DNA of 64,000 bases from Hippasteria phrygiana (taxonomy: Eukaryota > Echinodermata > Asteroidea > Valvatida > Goniasteridae). The notes below the pieces were generated by a model. It ran no database searches, was not told the DNA's origin, and saw nothing but the letters and a program-made list of their open reading frames with translations. The stretch is taken from assembly GCA_037893225.1 (NCBI GenBank), contig JAZGUH010000539.1, positions 248,001 to 312,000 of the forward strand, in the 5' to 3' direction. Of this stretch, positions 36,390-50,075 are shown one piece after another. Position 1 is the first letter of the stretch. Every line of letters begins with the position of its first letter. The translations under genes were made by a program, and so were the position numbers.

Positions 36390-38477
36390 GTTAACTCTAA
36401 GAAGCCGCCGATGATTGCAACATGTAGCGCCAGATCTAAGCTATCCATACATGTCAAAATTACTGAATTTGGTTGATATTTCATGTAATTATGAATGAGT
36501 AAAGCAAGTCCATACCCCAGGGAATTTGACAGGCATGGAGCAATAAATAAAAGGTAATCTGCACACAGATGGTGGCCGGAAAGAAAATAAACATTGCGAG
36601 GTTTGAATTTTCTCCACAAGTTTTAAATCTAGGAAGCCGCCGATGATTGCAACATGTAGCGCCAGATCTAAGCTATCCATACATGTCAGAATTACTGCAT
36701 TTGGTTGATATTTCATGCAATTATGAATGAGTAAAGCAAGTCCATACCCCAGGGAATTTGACAGGCATGGAGCAATAAATAAAAGGTAATCTGCACACAG
36801 ATGGTGGCCGGGAAGAAAATAAACATTGCGAGGTTTGAATTTTCTCCACAAGTGTTAACTCTAAGAAGCCGCCGATAATTGCAACATGTAGCGCCAGATC
36901 TAAGCTATCCATACATGTCAAAATTACTGAATTTGGTTGATATTTCATGCAATTATGAATGAGTAAAGCAAGTCCATACCCCAGGGAATTTGACAGGCAT
37001 GGAGCAATAAATAAAAGGTAATCTGCACACAGATGGTGGCCGGGAAGAAAATAAACATTGCGAGGTTTGAATTTTCTCCACAAGTGTTAACTCTAAGAAG
37101 CCGCCGATAATTGCAACATGTAGCGCCAGATCTAAGCTATCCATACATGTCAAAATTACTAAATTTGGTTGATATTTCATGCAATTATGAATGAGTAAAG
37201 CAAGTCCATACCCCAGGGAATTTGACAGGCATGGAGCAATAAATAAAAGGTAATCTGCACACAGATGGTGGCCGGGAAGAAAATAAACATTGCGAGGTTT
37301 GAATTTTCTCCACAAGTGTTAACTCTAAGAAGCCGCCGATAATTGCAACATGTAGCGCCAGATCTAAGCTATCCATACATGTCAAAATTACTGAATTTGG
37401 TTGATATTTCATGTAATTATGAATGAGTAAAGCAAGTCCATACCCCAGGGAATTTGACAGGCATGGAGCAATAAATAGAAGGTAATATGCACACAGATGT
37501 TGGCCGGAAAGAAAATAGACATTGCGAGGTTTGAATTTTCTCCACACGTTTTAACTCTAAGAAACCGCCGATAATTGCAACATGTAGCGCCAGATCTAAG
37601 CTATCCATACATGTCAAAATTACTGCATTTGGTTGATATTTCATGCAATTATGAATGAGTAAAGCAAGTCCATACCCCAGGGAATTTGACAGGCATGGAG
37701 CAATAAATAAAAGGTAATCTGCACACAGATGTTGGCCGGGAAGAAAATAAACATTGCGAGGTTTGAATTTTCTCCACAAGTGTTAACTCTAAGAAGCCGC
37801 CGATGATTGCAACATGTAGCGCCAGATCTAAGCTATCCATACATGTCAAAATTACTGAATTTGGTTGATATTTCATGTAATTATGAATGAGTAAAGCAAG
37901 TCCATACCCCAGGGAATTTGACAGGCATGGAGCAATAAATAAAAGGTAATCTGCACACAGATGGTGGCCGGAAAGAAAATAAACATTGCGAGGTTTGAAT
38001 TTTCTCCACAAGTTTTAAATCTAGGAAGCCGCCGATGATTGCAACATGTAGCGCCAGATCTAAGCTATCCATACATGTCAGAATTACTGCATTTGGTTGA
38101 TATTTCATGCAATTATGAATGAGTAAAGCAAGTCCATACCCCAGGGAATTTGACAGGCATGGAGCAATAAATAGAAGGTAATATGCACACAGATGTTGGC
38201 CGGAAAGAAAATAGACATTGCGAGGTTTGAATTTTCTCCACACGTTTTAACTCTAAGAAGCCGCCGATAATTGCAACATGTAGCGCCAGATCTAAGCTAT
38301 CCATACATGTCAAAATTACTGCATTTGGTTGATATTTCATGCAATTATGAATGAGTAAAGCAAGTCCATACCCCAGGGAATTTGACAGGCATGGAGCAAT
38401 AAATAAAAGGTAATCTGCACACAGATGTTGGCCGGGAAGAAAATAAACATTGCGAGGTTTGAATTTTCTCCACAAGT
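36390..38477. repeat. 9-monomer contracted HOR unit, domain IV (2088 bp)
   Basis: String K-L-f-x-G-h-K-l-h. A, C and F are replaced by one mosaic monomer x at 37086-37317. Loss of exactly 464 bp keeps the register. Confidence 0.87.
37086..37317. repeat. Mosaic monomer x (A/F recombinant)
   Basis: GTTAAC start, A62 (CATACATGTC, as in F), AA at 76-77 (as in A), and CCGGGAAG (as in F). A simple A-to-F crossover would keep G62, so the pattern needs a second switch or a point change at 62. Confidence 0.82.
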
Positions 38478-41029
38478 GTTAACTCTAAGAAGCCGCCGAT
38501 GATTGCAACTTGTAGCGCCAGATCTAAGCTATCCATACATGTCAAAATTACTGAATTTGGTTGATATTTCATGTAATTATGAATGAGTAAAGCAAGTCCA
38601 TACCCCAGGGAATTTGACAGGCATGGAGCAATAAATAAAAGGTAATCTGCACACAGATGGTGGCCGGAAAGAAAATAAACATTGCGAGGTTTGAATTTTC
38701 TCCACAAGTTTTAAATCTAGGAAGCCGCCGATGATTGCAACATGTAGCGCCAGATCTAAGCTATCCATACATGTCAGAATTACTGCATTTGGTTGATATT
38801 TCATGCAATTATGAATGAGTAAAGCAAGTCCATACCCCAGGGAATTTGACAGGCATGGAGCAATAAATAAAAGGTAATCTGCACACAGATGGTGGCCGGG
38901 AAGAAAATAAACATTGCGAGGTTTGAATTTTCTCCACAAGTGTTAACTCTAAGAAGCCGCCGATAATTGCAACATGTAGCGCCAGATCTAAGCTATCCAT
39001 ACATGTCAAAATTACTGAATTTGGTTGATATTTCATGCAATTATGAATGAGTAAAGCAAGTCCATACCCCAGGGAATTTGACAGGCATGGAGCAATAAAT
39101 AAAAGGTAATCTGCACACAGATGGTGGCCGGGAAGAAAATAAACATTGCGAGGTTTGAATTTTCTCCACAAGTGTTAACTCTAAGAAGCCGCCGATAATT
39201 GCAACATGTAGCGCCAGATCTAAGCTATCCATACGTGTCAAAATTACTAAATTTGGTTGATATTTCATGCAATTATGAATGAGTAAAGCAAGTCCATACC
39301 CCAGGGAATTTGACAGGCATGGAGCAATAAATAAAAGGTAATCTGCACACAGATGGTGGCCGGAAAGAAAATAAACATTGCGAGGTTTGAATTTTCTCCA
39401 CAAGTTTTAAATCTAGGAAGCCGCCGATGATTCCAACATCTAGCGCCAGATCTAAGCTATCCATACATGTCAAAATTACTGCATTTGGTTGATATTTCAT
39501 GCAATTATGAATGAGTAAAGCAAGTCCATACCCCAGGGAATTTGACAGGCATGGAGCAATAAATAAAAGGTAATCTGCACACAGATGGTGGCCGGGAAGA
39601 AAATAAACATTGCGAGGTTTGAATTTTCTCCACAAGTGTTAACTCTAGGAAGCCGCCGATAATTGCAACATGTAGCGCCAGATCTAAGCTATCCATACAT
39701 GTCAAAATTACTGCATTTGGTTGATATTTCATGCAATTATGAATGAGTAAAGCAAGTCCATACCCAAGGGAATTTGACAGGCATGGAGCAATAAATAAAA
39801 GGTAATCTGCACACAGATGGTGGCCGGAAAGAAAATAAACATTGCGAGGTTTGAATTTTCTCCACAAGTTTTAACTCTAAGAAGCCGCCGATAATTGCAA
39901 CATGTAGCGCCAGATCTAAGCTATCCATACATGTCAAAATTACTGAATTTGGTTGATATTTCATGTAATTATGAATGAGTAAAGCAAGTCCATACCCCAG
40001 GGAATTTGACAGGCATGGAGCAATAAATAGAAGGTAATATGCACACAGATGTTGGCCGGAAAGAAAATAGACATTGCGAGGTTTGAATTTTCTCCACACG
40101 TTTTAACTCTAAGAAACCGCCGATAATTGCAACATGTAGCGCCAGATCTAAGCTATCCATACATGTCAAAATTACTGCATTTGGTTGATATTTCATGCAA
40201 TTATGAATGAGTAAAGCAAGTCCATACCCCAGGGAATTTGACAGGCATGGAGCAATAAATAAAAGGTAATCTGCACACAGATGTTGGCCGGGAAGAAAAT
40301 AAACATTGCGAGGTTTGAATTTTCTCCACAAGTGTTAACTCTAAGAAGCCGCCGATGATTGCAACATGTAGCGCCAGATCTAAGCTATCCATACATGTCA
40401 AAATTACTGAATTTGGTTGATATTTCATGTAATTATGAATGAGTAAAGCAAGTCCATACCCCAGGGAATTTGACAGGCATGGAGCAATAAATAAAAGGTA
40501 ATCTGCACACAGATGGTGGCCGGAAAGAAAATAAACATTGCGAGGTTTGAATTTTCTCCACAAGTTTTAAATCTAGGAAGCCGCCGATGATTGCAACATG
40601 TAGCGCCAGATCTAAGCTATCCATACATGTCAGAATTACTGCATTTGGTTGATATTTCATGCAATTATGAATGAGTAAAGCAAGTCCATACCCCAGGGAA
40701 TTTGACAGGCATGGAGCAATAAATAGAAGGTAATATGCACACAGATGTTGGCCGGAAAGAAAATAGACATTGCGAGGTTTGAATTTTCTCCACACGTTTT
40801 AACTCTAAGAAGCCGCCGATAATTGCAACATGTAGCGCCAGATCTAAGCTATCCATACATGTCAAAATTACTGCATTTGGTTGATATTTCATGCAATTAT
40901 GAATGAGTAAAGCAAGTCCATACCCCAGGGAATTTGACAGGCATGGAGCAATAAATAAAAGGTAATCTGCACACAGATGTTGGCCGGGAAGAAAATAAAC
41001 ATTGCGAGGTTTGAATTTTCTCCACAAGT
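38478..41029. repeat. 11-monomer HOR unit, domain IV, with foreign two-monomer tract
   Basis: Length 2552. K-L-f-A-C then F* (39638, CCCAAGGG and CTAGGAAG) and an E/G hybrid (39870), then h-K-l-h. The two unusual monomers resemble 1857 and 2089 of domain I. K at 38478 has AACTTGTAG. Confidence 0.85.
39638..39950. repeat. Probable conversion tract with the domain I CCCAAGGG allele
   Basis: Monomer 39638 carries CCCAAGGG and a CCGGAAAG tail, and the next monomer starts TTTAACTCTAAG with GAATTTGG, as after 1857 and 8351. From CATGTAATT onward the second monomer returns to the G type expected in domain IV. Confidence 0.7.
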
Positions 41030-42653
41030 GTTAACTCTAAGAAGCCGCCGATGATTGCAACTTGTAGCGCCAGATCTAAGCTATCCATACATGTCAAAAT
41101 TACTGAATTTGGTTGATATTTCATGTAATTATGAATGAGTAAAGCAAGTCCATACCCCAGGGAATTTGACAGGCATGGAGCAATAAATAAAAGGTAATCT
41201 GCACACAGATGGTGGCCGGAAAGAAAATAAACATTGCGAGGTTTGAATTTTCTCCACAAGTTTTAAATCTAGGAAGCCGCCGATGATTGCAACATGTAGC
41301 GCCAGATCTAAGCTATCCATACATGTCAGAATTACTGCATTTGGTTGATATTTCATGCAATTATGAATGAGTAAAGCAAGTCCATACCCCAGGGAATTTG
41401 ACAGGCATGGAGCAATAAATAAAAGGTAATCTGCACACAGATGGTGGCCGGGAAGAAAATAAACATTGCGAGGTTTGAATTTTCTCCACAAGTGTTAACT
41501 CTAAGAAGCCGCCGATAATTGCAACATGTAGCGCCAGATCTAAGCTATCCATACATGTCAAAATTACTGAATTTGGTTGATATTTCATGCAATTATGAAT
41601 GAGTAAAGCAAGTCCATACCCCAGGGAATTTGACAGGCATGGAGCAATAAATAAAAGGTAATCTGCACACAGATGGTGGCCGGGAAGAAAATAAACATTG
41701 CGAGGTTTGAATTTTCTCCACAAGTGTTAACTCTAAGAAGCCGCCGATAATTGCAACATGTAGCGCCAGATCTAAGCTATCCATACGTGTCAAAATTACT
41801 AAATTTGGTTGATATTTCATGCAATTATGAATGAGTAAAGCAAGTCCATACCCCAGGGAATTTGACAGGCATGGAGCAATAAATAAAAGGTAATCTGCAC
41901 ACAGATGGTGGCCGGAAAGAAAATAAACATTGCGAGGTTTGAATTTTCTCCACAAGTTTTAAATCTAGGAAGCCGCCGATGATTCCAACATCTAGCGCCA
42001 GATCTAAGCTATCCATACATGTCAAAATTACTGCATTTGGTTGATATTTCATGCAATTATGAATGAGTAAAGCAAGTCCATACCCCAGGGAATTTGACAG
42101 GCATGGAGCAATAAATAAAAGGTAATCTGCACACAGATGGTGGCCGGGAAGAAAATAAACATTGCGAGGTTTGAATTTTCTCCACAAGTGTTAACTCTAA
42201 GAAGCCGCCGATAATTGCAACATGTAGCGCCAGATCTAAGCTATCCATACATGTCAAAATTACTGAATTTGGTTGATATTTCATGTAATTATGAATGAGT
42301 AAAGCAAGTCCATACCCCAGGGAATTTGACAGGCATGGAGCAATAAATAGAAGGTAATATGCACACAGATGTTGGCCGGAAAGAAAATAGACATTGCGAG
42401 GTTTGAATTTTCTCCACACGTTTTAACTCTAAGAAACCGCCGATAATTGCAACATGTAGCGCCAGATCTAAGCTATCCATACATGTCAAAATTACTGCAT
42501 TTGGTTGATATTTCATGCAATTATGAATGAGTAAAGCAAGTCCATACCCCAGGGAATTTGACAGGCATGGAGCAATAAATAAAAGGTAATCTGCACACAG
42601 ATGTTGGCCGGGAAGAAAATAAACATTGCGAGGTTTGAATTTTCTCCACAAGT
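41030..42653. repeat. 7-monomer HOR unit, domain IV (1624 bp)
   Basis: String K-L-f-A-C-G-h. Relative to the 11-mer it lacks F and one K-l-h group. K shares AACTTGTAG (41062) with the K 2552 bp upstream. Confidence 0.87.
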
Positions 42654-44277
42654 GTTAACTCTAAGAAGCCGCCGATGATTGCAACATGTAGCGCCAGATC
42701 TAAGCTATCCATACATGTCAAAATTACTGAATTTGGTTGATATTTCATGTAATTATGAATGAGTAAAGCAAGTCCATACCCCAGGGAATTTGACAGGCAT
42801 GGAGCAATAAATAAAAGGTAATCTGCACACAGATGGTGGCCGGAAAGAAAATAAACATTGCGAGGTTTGAATTTTCTCCACAAGTTTTAAATCTAGGAAG
42901 CCGCCGATGATTGCAACATGTAGCGCCAGATCTAAGCTATCCATACATGTCAGAATTACTGCATTTGGTTGATATTTCATGCAATTATGAATGAGTAAAG
43001 CAAGTCCATACCCCAGGGAATTTGACAGGCATGGAGCAATAAATAAAAGGTAATCTGCACACAGATGGTGGCCGGGAAGAAAATAAACATTGCGAGGTTT
43101 GAATTTTCTCCACAAGTGTTAACTCTAAGAAGCCGCCGATAATTGCAACATGTAGCGCCAGATCTAAGCTATCCATACATGTCAAAATTACTGAATTTGG
43201 TTGATATTTCATGCAATTATGAATGAGTAAAGCAAGTCCATACCCCAGGGAATTTGACAGGCATGGAGCAATAAATAAAAGGTAATCTGCACACAGATGG
43301 TGGCCGGGAAGAAAATAAACATTGCGAGGTTTGAATTTTCTCCACAAGTGTTAACTCTAAGAAGCCGCCGATAATTGCAACATGTAGCGCCAGATCTAAG
43401 CTATCCATACGTGTCAAAATTACTAAATTTGGTTGATATTTCATGCAATTATGAATGAGTAAAGCAAGTCCATACCCCAGGGAATTTGACAGGCATGGAG
43501 CAATAAATAAAAGGTAATCTGCACACAGATGGTGGCCGGAAAGAAAATAAACATTGCGAGGTTTGAATTTTCTCCACAAGTTTTAAATCTAGGAAGCCGC
43601 CGATGATTCCAACATCTAGCGCCAGATCTAAGCTATCCATACATGTCAAAATTACTGCATTTGGTTGATATTTCATGCAATTATGAATGAGTAAAGCAAG
43701 TCCATACCCCAGGGAATTTGACAGGCATGGAGCAATAAATAAAAGGTAATCTGCACACAGATGGTGGCCGGGAAGAAAATAAACATTGCGAGGTTTGAAT
43801 TTTCTCCACAAGTGTTAACTCTAAGAAGCCGCCGATAATTGCAACATGTAGCGCCAGATCTAAGCTATCCATACATGTCAAAATTACTGCATTTGGTTGA
43901 TATTTCATGCAATTATGAATGAGTAAAGCAAGTCCATACCCCAGGGAATTTGACAGGCATGGAGCAATAAATAAAAGGTAATCTGCACACAGATGGTGGC
44001 CGGGAAGAAAATAAACATTGCGAGGTTTGAATTTTCTCCACAAGTGTTAACTCTAAGAAGCCGCCGATAATTGCAACATGTAGCGCCAGATCTAAGCTAT
44101 CCATACATGTCAAAATTACTGAATTTGGTTGATATTTCATGCAATTATGAATGAGTAAAGCAAGTCCATACCCCAGGGAATTTGACAGGCATGGAGCAAT
44201 AAATAAAAGGTAATCTGCACACAGATGTTGGCCGGGAAGAAAATAAACATTGCGAGGTTTGAATTTTCTCCACAAGT
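42654..44277. repeat. 7-monomer HOR unit, domain IV (1624 bp), other form
   Basis: String K-L-f-A-C-F-(f/h). The last monomer, 44046-44277, has an f front (GAATTTGG, CATGCAATT) and an h back (GTTGG, CCGGG). The crossover product is repeated at 47061 in domain V. Confidence 0.87.
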
Positions 44278-44741
44278 GTTAACTCTAAGAAGCCGCCGAT
44301 GATTGCAACATGTAGCGCCAGATCTAAGCTATCCATACATGTCAAAATTACTGAATTTGGTTGATATTTCATGTAATTATGAATGAGTAAAGCAAGTCCA
44401 TACCCCAGGGAATTTGACAGGCATGGAGCAATAAATAAAAGGTAATCTGCACACAGATGGTGGCCGGAAAGAAAATAAACATTGCGAGGTTTGAATTTTC
44501 TCCACAAGTTTTAAATCTAGGAAGCCGCCGATGATTGCAACATGTAGCGCCAGATCTAAGCTATCCATACATGTCAGAATTACTGCATTTGGTTGATATT
44601 TCATGCAATTATGAATGAGTAAAGCAAGTCCATACCCCAGGGAATTTGACAGGCATGGAGCAATAAATAAAAGGTAATCTGCACACAGATGGTGGCCGGG
44701 AAGAAAATAAACATTGCGAGGTTTGAATTTTCTCCACAAGT
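44278..44741. repeat. K-L pair linking domains IV and V
   Basis: K at 44278 and L at 44510 are domain IV classes, directly followed by class D at 44742. The string (F)-(f/h)-K-L-D recurs 3015 bp downstream. Confidence 0.8.
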
Positions 44742-47700
44742 GTTAACTCTAAGAAGCCGCCGATAATTGCAACATGTAGCGCCAGATCTAAGCTATCCAT
44801 ACATGTCAAAATTACTGAATTTGGTTGATATTTCATGCAATTATGAATGAGTAAAGCAACTCCATACCCCAGGGAATTTGACATGCATGGAGCAATAAAT
44901 AGACGGTAACATGTACACAGATGTTGGCCGGAAAGAAAATAAACATTGCGAGGTTAGAATTTTCTCCACAAGTTTTAACTCTAAGAAGCCGCCGATAATT
45001 GCAACATGTAGCGCCAGATCTAAGCTATCCATACATGTCAAAATTACTGAATTTGGTTGATATTTCATGCAATTATGAATGAGTAAAGCAAGTCATACCC
45101 CAGGGAATTTGACAGGCATGGAGCAATAAATAGAAGGTAATATGCACACAGATGTTGGCCGGAAAGAAAATAAACATTGCGAGGTTTGAATTTTCTACAG
45201 AAGTTTTAACTCTAGGAAGCCGCCGATGATTGCAACATGTAGCGCCAGATCTAAGCTATCCATACATGTAAAAAATACTGCATTTGGTTGATATTTCATG
45301 CAATTATGAATGAATAAAGCAAGTCCATACCCCAGGGAATTTGACAGGCATGGAGCAATAAATAAAAGGTAATCTGCACACAGATGGTGGCCGGAAAGAA
45401 AATAAACATTGCGAGGTTTGAATTTTCTCCACAAGTTTTAAATCTAGGAAGCCGCCGATGATTGCAACATGTAGCGCCAGATCTAAGCTATCCATACATG
45501 TCAAAATTACTGCATTTGGTTGATATTTCATGCAATTATGAATGAGTAAAGCAAGTCCATACCCCAGGGAATTTGACAGGCATGGAGCAATAAATAAAAG
45601 GTAATCTGCACACAGATGGTGGCCGGGAAGAAAATAAACATTGCGAGGTTTGAATTTTCTCCACAAGTGTTAACTCTAAGAAGCCGCCGATAATTGCAAC
45701 ATGTAGCGCCAGATCTAAGCTATCCATACATGTCAAAATTACTGAATTTGGTTGATATTTCATGCAATTATGAATGAGTAAAGCAACTCCATACCCCAGG
45801 GAATTTGACATGCATGGAGCAATAAATAGACGGTAACATGTACACAGATGTTGGCCGGAAAGAAAATAAACATTGCGAGGTTTGAATTTTCTCCACAAGT
45901 TTTAACTCTAAGAAGCCGCCGATAATTGCAACATGTAGCGCCAGATCTAAGCTATCCATACATGTCAAAATTACTGAATTTGGTTGATATTTCATGCAAT
46001 TATGAATGAGTAAAGCAAGTCCATACCCCAGGGAATTTGACAGGCATGGAGCAATAAATAAAAGGTAATCTGCACACAGATGGTGGCCGGAAAGAAAATA
46101 AACATTGCGAGGTTTGAATTTTCTCCACAAGTTTTAAATCTAGGAAGCCGCCGATGATTGCAACATGTAGCGCCAGATCTAAGCTATCCATACATGTCAA
46201 AATTACTGCATTTGGTTGATATTTCATGCAATTATGAATGAGTAAAGCAAGTCCATACCCCAGGGAATTTGACAGGCATGGAGCAATAAATAAAAGTTAA
46301 TCTGCACACAGATGGTGGCCGGGAAGAAAATAAACATTGCGAGGTTTGAATTTTCTCCACAAGTGTTAACTCTAAGAAGCCGCCGATAATTGCAACATGT
46401 AGCGCCAGATCTAAGCTATCCATACATGTCAAAATTACTGAATTTGGTTGATATTTCATGCAATTATGAATGAGTAAAGCAACTCCATACCCCAGGGAAT
46501 TTGACATGCATGGAGCAATAAATAGACGGTAACATGTACACAGATGTTGGCCGGAAAGAAAATAAACATTGCGAGGTTTGAATTTTCTCCACAAGTTTTA
46601 ACTCTAAGAAGCCGCCGATAATTGCAACATGTAGCGCCAGATCTAAGCTATCCATACGTGTCAAAATTACTAAATTTGGTTGATATTTCATGCAATTATG
46701 AATGAGTAAAGCAAGTCCATACCCCAGGGAATTTGACAGGCATGGAGCAATAAATAAAAGGTAATCTGCACACAGATGGTGGCCGGGAAGAAAATAAACA
46801 TTGCGAGGTTTGAATTTTCTCCACAAGTGTTAACTCTAAGAAGCCGCCGATAATTGCAACATGTAGCGCCAGATCTGAGCTATCCATACATGTCAAAATT
46901 ACTGCATTTGGTTGATATTTCATGCAATTATGAATGAGTAAAGCAAGTCCATACCCCAGGGAATTTGACAGGCATGGAGCAATAAATAAAAGGTAATCTG
47001 CACACAGATGGTGGCCGGGAAGAAAATAAACATTGCGAGGTTTGAATTTTCTCCACAAGTGTTAACTCTAAGAAGCCGCCGATAATTGCAACATGTAGCG
47101 CCAGATCTAAGCTATCCATACATGTCAAAATTACTGAATTTGGTTGATATTTCATGCAATTATGAATGAGTAAAGCAAGTCCATACCCCAGGGAATTTGA
47201 CAGGCATGGAGCAATAAATAAAAGGTAATCTGCACACAGATGTTGGCCGGGAAGAAAATAAACATTGCGAGGTTTGAATTTTCTCCACAAGTGTTAACTC
47301 TAAGAAGCCGCCGATGATTGCAACATGTAGCGCCAGATCTAAGCTATCCATACATGTCAAAATTACTGAATTTGGTTGATATTTCATGTAATTATGAATG
47401 AGTAAAGCAAGTCCATACCCCAGGGAATTTGACAGGCATGGAGCAATAAATAAAAGGTAATCTGCACACAGATGGTGGCCGGAAAGAAAATAAACATTGC
47501 GAGGTTTGAATTTTCTCCACAAGTTTTAAATCTAGGAAGCCGCCGATGATTGCAACATGTAGCGCCAGATCTAAGCTATCCATACATGTCAGAATTACTG
47601 CATTTGGTTGATATTTCATGCAATTATGAATGAGTAAAGCAAGTCCATACCCCAGGGAATTTGACAGGCATGGAGCAATAAATAAAAGGTAATCTGCACA

Positions 47701-47756
47701 CAGATGGTGGCCGGGAAGAAAATAAACATTGCGAGGTTTGAATTTTCTCCACAAGT
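44742..47756. repeat. 13-monomer HOR unit, domain V (3015 bp)
   Basis: String D-I-J-B-D-E-B-D-(A/F)-F-(f/h)-K-L, 13 x 232 minus 1. The A/F hybrid at 46597 begins TTTAACTC with ACGTG and CTAAATTT but ends CCGGGAAG. F at 46829 has AGATCTGAGC. A private GAGGTTAGAAT is at about 44956. Confidence 0.87.
46597..46828. repeat. Hybrid monomer A/F at the 13-mer breakpoint
   Basis: Class A diagnostic bases at 62 and 76-77 with an F tail (G191). The other copies of this position (49612, 51931) keep CCGGAAAG and are followed by C. The switch between 77 and 191 places the domain V to IV exchange inside this monomer. Confidence 0.82.
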
Positions 47757-50075
47757 GTTAACTCTAAGAAGCCGCCGATAATTGCAACATGTAGCGCCAG
47801 ATCTAAGCTATCCATACATGTCAAAATTACTGAATTTGGTTGATATTTCATGCAATTATGAATGAGTAAAGCAACTCCATACCCCAGGGAATTTGACATG
47901 CATGGAGCAATAAATAGACGGTAACATGTACACAGATGTTGGCCGGAAAGAAAATAAACATTGCGAGGTTTGAATTTTCTCCACAAGTTTTAACTCTAAG
48001 AAGCCGCCGATAATTGCAACATGTAGCGCCAGATCTAAGCTATCCATACATGTCAAAATTACTGAATTTGGTTGATATTTCATGCAATTATGAATGAGTA
48101 AAGCAAGTCATACCCCAGGGAATTTGACAGGCATGGAGCAATAAATAGAAGGTAATATGCACACAGATGTTGGCCGGAAAGAAAATAAACATTGCGAGGT
48201 TTGAATTTTCTACAGAAGTTTTAACTCTAGGAAGCCGCCGATGATTGCAACATGTAGCGCCAGATCTAAGCTATCCATACATGTAAAAAATACTGCATTT
48301 GGTTGATATTTCATGCAATTATGAATGAATAAAGCAAGTCCATACCCCAGGGAATTTGACAGGCATGGAGCAATAAATAAAAGGTAATCTGCACACAGAT
48401 GGTGGCCGGAAAGAAAATAAACATTGCGAGGTTTGAATTTTCTCCACAAGTTTTAAATCTAGGAAGCCGCCGATGATTGCAACATGTAGCGCCAGATCTA
48501 AGCTATCCATACATGTCAAAATTACTGCATTTGGTTGATATTTCATGCAATTATGAATGAGTAAAGCAAGTCCATACCCCAGGGAATTTGACAGGCATGG
48601 AGCAATAAATAAAAGGTAATCTGCACACAGATGGTGGCCGGGAAGAAAATAAACATTGCGAGGTTTGAATTTTCTCCACAAGTGTTAACTCTAAGAAGCC
48701 GCCGATAATTGCAACATGTAGCGCCAGATCTAAGCTATCCATACATGTCAAAATTACTGAATTTGGTTGATATTTCATGCAATTATGAATGAGTAAAGCA
48801 ACTCCATACCCCAGGGAATTTGACATGCATGGAGCAATAAATAGACGGTAACATGTACACAGATGTTGGCCGGAAAGAAAATAAACATTGCGAGGTTTGA
48901 ATTTTCTCCACAAGTTTTAACTCTAAGAAGCCGCCGATAATTGCAACATGTAGCGCCAGATCTAAGCTATCCATACATGTCAAAATTACTGAATTTGGTT
49001 GATATTTCATGCAATTATGAATGAGTAAAGCAAGTCCATACCCCAGGGAATTTGACAGGCATGGAGCAATAAATAAAAGGTAATCTGCACACAGATGGTG
49101 GCCGGAAAGAAAATAAACATTGCGAGGTTTGAATTTTCTCCACAAGTTTTAAATCTAGGAAGCCGCCGATGATTGCAACATGTAGCGCCAGATCTAAGCT
49201 ATCCATACATGTCAAAATTACTGCATTTGGTTGATATTTCATGCAATTATGAATGAGTAAAGCAAGTCCATACCCCAGGGAATTTGACAGGCATGGAGCA
49301 ATAAATAAAAGTTAATCTGCACACAGATGGTGGCCGGGAAGAAAATAAACATTGCGAGGTTTGAATTTTCTCCACAAGTGTTAACTCTAAGAAGCCGCCG
49401 ATAATTGCAACATGTAGCGCCAGATCTAAGCTATCCATACATGTCAAAATTACTGAATTTGGTTGATATTTCATGCAATTATGAATGAGTAAAGCAACTC
49501 CATACCCCAGGGAATTTGACATGCATGGAGCAATAAATAGACGGTAACATGTACACAGATGTTGGCCGGAAAGAAAATAAACATTGCGAGGTTTGAATTT
49601 TCTCCACAAGTTTTAACTCTAAGAAGCCGCCGATAATTGCAACATGTAGCGCCAGATCTAAGCTATCCATACGTGTCAAAATTACTAAATTTGGTTGATA
49701 TTTCATGCAATTATGAATGAGTAAAGCAAGTCCATACCCCAGGGAATTTGACAGGCATGGAGCAATAAATAAAAGGTAATCTGCACACAGATGGTGGCCG
49801 GAAAGAAAATAAACATTGCGAGGTTTGAATTTTCTCCACAAGTTTTAAATCTAGGAAGCCGCCGATGATTCCAACATCTAGCGCCAGATCTAAGCTATCC
49901 ATACATGTCAAAATTACTGCATTTGGTTGATATTTCATGCAATTATGAATGAGTAAAGCAAGTCCATACCCCAGGGAATTTGACAGGCATGGAGCAATAA
50001 ATAAAAGGTAATCTGCACACAGATGGTGGCCGGGAAGAAAATAAACATTGCGAGGTTTGAATTTTCTCCACAAGT
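47757..50075. repeat. 10-monomer HOR unit, domain V (2319 bp)
   Basis: String D-I-J-B-D-E-B-D-A-C, 10 x 232 minus 1. It contains three D monomers and no domain IV classes. Confidence 0.87.
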
